Positions 59,641-64,000 of a stretch of DNA of 64,000 nucleotides are shown here, piece after piece (the first letter of the stretch is position 1; every line of letters starts with the position of its first letter). Origin of the DNA: Brienomyrus brachyistius (lineage: Eukaryota; Chordata; Actinopteri; Osteoglossiformes; Mormyridae). The DNA is taken from positions 32,040,118-32,104,117 of the forward strand of contig NC_064533.1 of NCBI RefSeq assembly GCF_023856365.1, read 5' to 3'. The notes under the pieces are model-generated. The model was not told where the DNA came from. It did not search any database and saw only the letters and a list, made by a program, of their open reading frames with translations. The translations under genes were made by a program, and so were the position numbers.

Positions 59641-60472
59641 TTGACAGAAGTACGGCAGTGTGTTCCCGTGGGCTTTAGGCAGCGATCGCGCGCCCTGATG
59701 TTAAATAACAGAAAAATGCTTGCTCGGAATGTTTCAGCCGCCACGTTATCCACACATCTGGTCAGTGATCATTACTAGGCAAACTGTGTGTAACGGTGTG
59801 ACTCGAAGCGTGAATGCCGTTGCGCCTTCCGGGCGTAAGATTTCCCAAGCTCCGCCCTCGCCAGTGTGCGCACCGCCCGTACGCTGCATTCCTGTTACAA
59901 AATCCTTGGGAAAACAGGGTCAGACCATTCTCTTTACTGAGGAAGTGTTTCCGGGGGTAGTCTCTGATATAACCGCGTGTTTTCAGTTTTAAATCCCCCT
60001 TTTGTGCCGGTAAAGCTGTCATTCTACACAGGATCTGACTGACTTCTTAAAGGAAGAAAGACAGCCGTAATTCTTTTGGCGATAACAAGCGGCGTTTTTC
60101 CCCCTCCCCCATTGGTCCATCGATGGTCGTTTCTTCCTGCTGCCATGTTGGATAGTCCTAATGATGTTGCAGTTGGGAGTTCCGTTAAAAGTTTAGGATC
60201 TGTAGTCTCTGCGATTCTGGGGGTTGCTGTTAATTTTTCGAAGGATTTGGGATATTTCCAGTTATAACTGTGCAGAAGAGGAATTTTAAAACATAAGACA
60301 AAATCCCGAGTTTTTTGGGGTTTTTTTTGCTACCCGGTCCAAAACAACAGTGCACGGATGAGGGAGTCGGGCTGCAGGCCACGGTGACCAATGACTGCAT
60401 ACATTTGCACGTAAAGCACCTTAAGGGATAGATACACGCATTTTGTGTTTGTCGGGTTGATCCTTGTCAGAC
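59641..60472 (+). promoter_or_regulatory. Likely WASL promoter and 5' UTR region, CpG-enriched
   Basis: CpG density rises sharply against the AT-rich flanks: GCGATCGCGCGCCC at about 59,680-59,695, and a CG-rich stretch at 59,810-59,885. There is no clear TATA box. The coding start of WASL follows at 60,473. The transcription start cannot be placed; it may lie anywhere from about 59,900 to 60,450. An untranslated upstream exon is possible. Confidence 0.45.
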
Positions 60473-60577
60473 ATGAGTGGCCATCCGCCGCAGCGGCGGG
60501 TCGCAAACATCGGATCTATCGTCCTGACGCCCCAGGAGAACGAGTGCCTCTTCGGGTACCTCGGGAGGAAATGCATC
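60473..60577 (+). CDS. wasl: N-WASP (WASL), coding exon 1
   Basis: Exon 1 encodes 35 residues, MSGHPPQRRVANIGSIVLTP followed by QENECLFGYLGRKCI. The layout of a short basic leader, an N-G-S-hydrophobic-LTPQEN-LF stretch and LG-KC is that of the N-terminus of vertebrate N-WASP, just before and into the WH1 (EVH1) domain that binds WIP-family partners. WAS itself has a different leader and lacks LTPQEN. N-WASP relays Cdc42 and PIP2 signals to the Arp2/3 complex to nucleate branched actin. The ATG is supported by an in-frame TGA 15 nt upstream (60,458-60,460). The exon ends in a phase-0 junction before GTAAGT at 60,578, matching the known exon 1 boundary after the KC-hydrophobic triplet. The remaining exons lie to the right of the window. 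Which fish paralogue (a or b) cannot be told. Confidence 0.9.
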
Positions 60578-62379
60578 GTAAGTTTGCTGCCTGTCTGCCA
60601 GGTCGGCTGCTTATTTACTTTTCGATTAATGCTTTTTCAGATTTTGGCGCTTCCGTTTGGAAACACCAAGCACTGGTAGCGTGCAATTTGATGCTATGTA
60701 ATTTTACGGTCCGTTGTTTTTGTCTGATCGCCATTGGGAAGTTAAAAGTTGGGTATAATAATACTGGCATTGTGTCATTTCCCGCTGTTATCCCGAGGTA
60801 TCATATGATTCCCGAATCATTCGTCATTTGTGCATTTGTCTCCAGAGTCAATGTCATTCTGAAAATTACATTTTACGAGAGCGAGAGAGAAAAAAGGAAA
60901 GATCACTCTCGTTTCTGACCGCGTCATGGAAATATCCTTGACCGCTGCGGTTTAATTTTTACTTTATTTTAAGAATGCATCCGCAGAGCCTGTTAACAAG
61001 GCACCAAGCTGGGAGTTACCGCTGCATTAAAAATAGGACAGGACTCCTAGTAATGAACATATATGCAGTCTTTGTGCAGCTGCTATTTAATAATTGACTT
61101 TCTTATGCTTTTGGATCTTTTTTGCCTTATAACTGTATCAATCAATGTCACATTGACGGTAAACGGTGTGCCCCCCCCCCTCGGTGTTTACGTTGCTGCA
61201 GTGTACTGACTCCGTTACAAGGGGAACTGCAATAGTGTCGCAGTGCCAGTCTGAATTGGCCTTCATAAAAGCAGGACCTGCTGATGACTCAAACTTTTAT
61301 TGTTCAAGAAGGGTGCAGAAAGCATCTTCAGATATGTATTTGGCAGGCATTATGTAATGGAGCTGTGCATGCAATCCTACACACACATCCACGCTGGAAA
61401 CGTTGGCGTGGTAGTCTACAATAAATTCGCATTTAAATGTTTTAAGAGATTCGCCCATTTTGTTGAAATGTACTTCAGTAGTTAATTGAAATTCAGTGAT
61501 TGCAGCAGTGAATTGATGGACAGGCTTTTGCGTCACTGACTGAATGCCCCCCCACCTGCTTCCTGTCGGCCGATCGTATTATTCCCGGAGTTGATGTGGT
61601 GCGGCTGTAGTTTAGTTCACGTTAGTTCACTGACATCTGAACCCTCGCTTCGCCTGCAAAGGCCATGTCACCCTTTTGCAATACAGATTACATGGAAACC
61701 ATACGTTAGACGTTGGGGTTAAATCGTTACAAGCAATTGCATGCAAAAGCTTTTTAAAAATCCCGTTGTGGATAAATAAAGTACATCTTATTAAGTCAAA
61801 GTAATTTTTTTTGTAGTGTATACAGGGTGATAGTTGCTGTTGTGTTTAGGATTACTGTCTCTCCCTTGTAACAATTTTTATTTTTAATATTTTAATGTCC
61901 ATTTTCCAATAAGATGTTTCCCTAATATATGTGGTGCTTGAGTTCAATATTTCCCCATATTATTGTGAAATATGTGTATATTTGCTTAGAGCTGTTAACA
62001 TATTGCATATGATCTGTCTTTTTGTGACTGCTTGACATCTGGACTACATCAAGTCCTTCAGCTTTGGGCTTGCACCGTTCATATATGTGGTTAACCACCA
62101 GCTGGTCCTTGTACATCTCCGATTCAGCACGGTCAGTGATGAGGGACACAGAGAATCAGGGAACACTTTATATCAAAACCAAAATGCCAATAGATGGTAA
62201 TATTATGCAGTGAAAGTAACGTGAATCCCCAGTGCGACTGAGTCAAGCTAATATTGTAGGAATTGTGGTTTTGCAGGGAATTCCACAACCTTCCCATGAA
62301 AATGAAGACCGAGTCCCAAGACTTTTTTTTTTTTCACCACCTCTCTGGGAGAGCATCCTGTCCGCACAACAGTGCTGTG

Positions 62380-62380
<1 letters not shown>

Positions 62381-62406
<26 letters not shown>
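62381..62406. repeat. (TG)n microsatellite
   Basis: Thirteen TG units, followed by CGCGTGCGTG, in WASL intron 1. Confidence 0.95.
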
Positions 62407-62410
<4 letters not shown>

Positions 62411-62553
62411 TGCGTGGAGGGGTGGCCTAGATGTCTGTTCATAGTAATGCTGAATCAGCAGGAAAGGTTGCACACTTGGCTTACAGGAGCTTTCTGGCTT
62501 CTGACTGGATGCTCTGACATGCTTCCCTCCTGTTTTCTTCACTAGTGTGTGTC

Positions 62554-62581
62554 GGGGAGGGGGGATCGGGGGAGGGGGGGG
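62554..62581 (+). repeat. G-quadruplex-like tract
   Basis: Four G runs of 4, 6, 5 and 8 are separated by A, ATC and A, on the WASL sense strand, about 2 kb into intron 1. It meets the usual G4 pattern, so intronic RNA or DNA folding is possible. Confidence 0.8.
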
Positions 62582-63044
62582 TGGCACTGTTAGGGTTCTT
62601 AGGCAGTCGGCTACATGACTTCCTCCTGCAGCCTTTTGCAGGTCTGGGCATGTAATTTGCCGCATGCCTCAAAAGAAGCAAAAAGTTCTCATCTTAGTTC
62701 TTCACGTTGTTAAAGCAGTTTCTCTGACTTGAGGAAACTGTCTATGCTAAGATGCAGCAGACAGTACCTGAAATGCTTAGCTTTAGATTTTCGGATCTGA
62801 GTACGTGTTTTATTAAACAGAAGTTATAAGCAGTGACGGGTATTTAATCTAATGTTATACATAATCCACCTTGCAGGTGAGGAAATGATAACTGTGATAT
62901 AGCAGTGTGACAAAATGCAAATGGCAGACGTCCACTGGCACGAAGCAGAAGGAGGCTTTGCTTTTCAAACCTTCACTACACCACGTCACCAAGCAGACTA
63001 GTAGTGAGTTTAGCAGATGTTTCTTAAGGCCAGATCATGCTGCA

Positions 63045-63056
63045 GGGGGGGGGGGG
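63045..63056. repeat. Poly-G run of 12
   Basis: An uninterrupted G12 in WASL intron 1. Length is prone to sequencing error and polymorphism. Confidence 0.9.
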
Positions 63057-64000
63057 TGCGCAAACCGTCACCTTCTTCCATTTTTCCCACAAGTTCGTCG
63101 GGGTCGTCGTGACTCGGAGAGCTCTCCCCGGTGTGGGCTGCGGCTATTTATAGTCAGACAATCTCCGAATTGCTGCCATCGTGACTCAGTTTTATATTTC
63201 ATGGAAATGGGATCTTTGGAAGTAACATCTGTGGTCTTGTGTATTTTCAGTTCTTCAGTACTTTTGCAGCAGTTCTTGCACTTTGGGGCAGTGTGGGCAG
63301 GGATAGTTCGGCAAGTCCACGCTGAATCAGACTTCCCCTTTCTACGAGCCCGCAGACACATGTCTAAAAAAGACTGCCAAGATTAACACCCCGTCCTTAA
63401 TTGTGCTGATCGCTTCTAATTTAACATGAATCATGGAAACTTGTGCCTGTGAGTACTGGCTGTTTTGTGATGGGGGAAAAAATCCTGGTAACTTTTAGAT
63501 GATCTATTGTGGGATTATTGACATGCTGCCAAAACATGTAAAAAGTCCTGCCACTTGGACACCGGCTAGAGTGGGCTTATGAGAAATGCTGATCGGTTCT
63601 GATAATGTGAATGTGGATGGCGCTCAGGCATTGTGCTCCTTTGGGGGGGAGCTGAGGTAGGCTGAGATCGTCCCAGTCATGGTTGCTGTTACCCATCAAA
63701 GCCTGGTTCCTGTGCCAAAATAAAGTTGGTTCCCAGAATGCCGTTGAGAGAAATTAAATTAAACTGATAATTCCCTGCTATGAACAGGAATGCGATATAA
63801 GATGATTTGGTATGACACTAATTGACACTATTATATGTACCATAAGCATTTTCTCATGGTTTATCTTGGTCAGTCGGCCTAATAGTATGTGAAAATGCGT
63901 ATAAACATTCTGTTTTTATGTATTGATTGTTCTATTTTTAAATAATAACCGTTTAATTCTGCTGAAACGCACTTGGGTAGTTGTCTGGTTGGCTTGCTGA

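Larger units (their letters stand above)
60578..64000 (+). other. WASL intron 1 (partial)
   Basis: It starts with the GTAAGT donor. No exon encoding the next WH1 segment is visible up to the window end, so the intron exceeds 3.4 kb. Long first introns often hold regulatory sequence; no specific element can be assigned beyond the simple repeats listed. Open frames here (for example 60,578-60,918 and 62,907-63,386) have no motifs and I treat them as chance. Confidence 0.8.

Noticed and set aside
59720..59992. Short frames in the CpG-rich region upstream of WASL
   Set aside because: They overlap in both directions and lack motifs; GC-rich DNA has few stops.
60445..60918. 157-codon frame overlapping WASL exon 1
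   Set aside because: It is in another frame, runs across the GTAAGT donor into the intron and has no domain. The exon 1 frame matches N-WASP.
62243..62665. 140-codon minus-strand frame
   Set aside because: It is driven by the TG microsatellite (HTHTHT) and G-rich tract (PPPPP).
62907..63386. 159-codon plus-strand frame in intron 1
   Set aside because: It crosses the G12 run, has no motif, and does not match the expected WH1 exon 2.

Overview
The window is nuclear DNA from a vertebrate, most likely a ray-finned fish. The evidence is a split WASL-type gene with a consensus GTAAGT donor, a CR1-type LINE with an 8-bp tail repeat, a LINE-2-type 3' end with a CATC tail, vertebrate-style Ty3/gypsy fossils, a hAT BED-finger remnant, and a vertebrate-type tRNA-Lys(UUU) body. 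Nothing bacterial, no operon and no CRISPR array is present. The species cannot be named from the sequence.

Region 1 (1-50,873) is one tandem array. A unit of about 760 bp is repeated head to tail and runs off the left edge of the window. Each unit carries one minus-strand tRNA-Lys gene with anticodon TTT (73 nt) and about 690 bp of spacer. I count 67 full-length tRNA copies plus one terminal fragment. Of these, 29 are identical to the array consensus; the other 38 carry substitutions, several of them hitting stems or the universal U33. Spacing is 760 bp with rare 759, 761 and 763 bp steps. The array has higher-order structure: blocks of 3, about 9, 5, 3, 4 and 3 units are themselves duplicated at different places, and several units are mosaics of subtypes. 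The left 36 kb is homogenised and the right 14 kb is more diverged, ending in a degenerate unit and a fragment. Every unit also carries a near-perfect inverted repeat in the spacer and, in nearly all units, a T4 Pol III terminator placed about 42 nt beyond the tRNA 3' end.

Region 2 (about 50,874-59,640) is a graveyard of transposable elements. A Ty3/gypsy fossil (gag end, protease, start of RT) is cut at a (TA)n tract next to a 5'-truncated CR1-like LINE. Then come a solo LTR with a 5-bp target duplication, a second possible LTR, a hairpin, an LINE-2-type insertion with a 12-bp target duplication, gypsy RNase H and integrase fragments in the same orientation, and a hAT BED zinc-finger remnant. 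None looks able to make a working protein.

Region 3 (about 59,640-64,000) is the 5' end of a WASL (N-WASP) gene on the plus strand: a GC-richer upstream region, coding exon 1 (35 residues) ending in a GTAAGT donor, and more than 3.4 kb of intron 1 with a TG microsatellite, a G-quadruplex-like tract and a poly-G run. The only host genes supported here are the tRNA genes and WASL exon 1. They share no pathway, and their proximity is of interest mainly for chromatin context.
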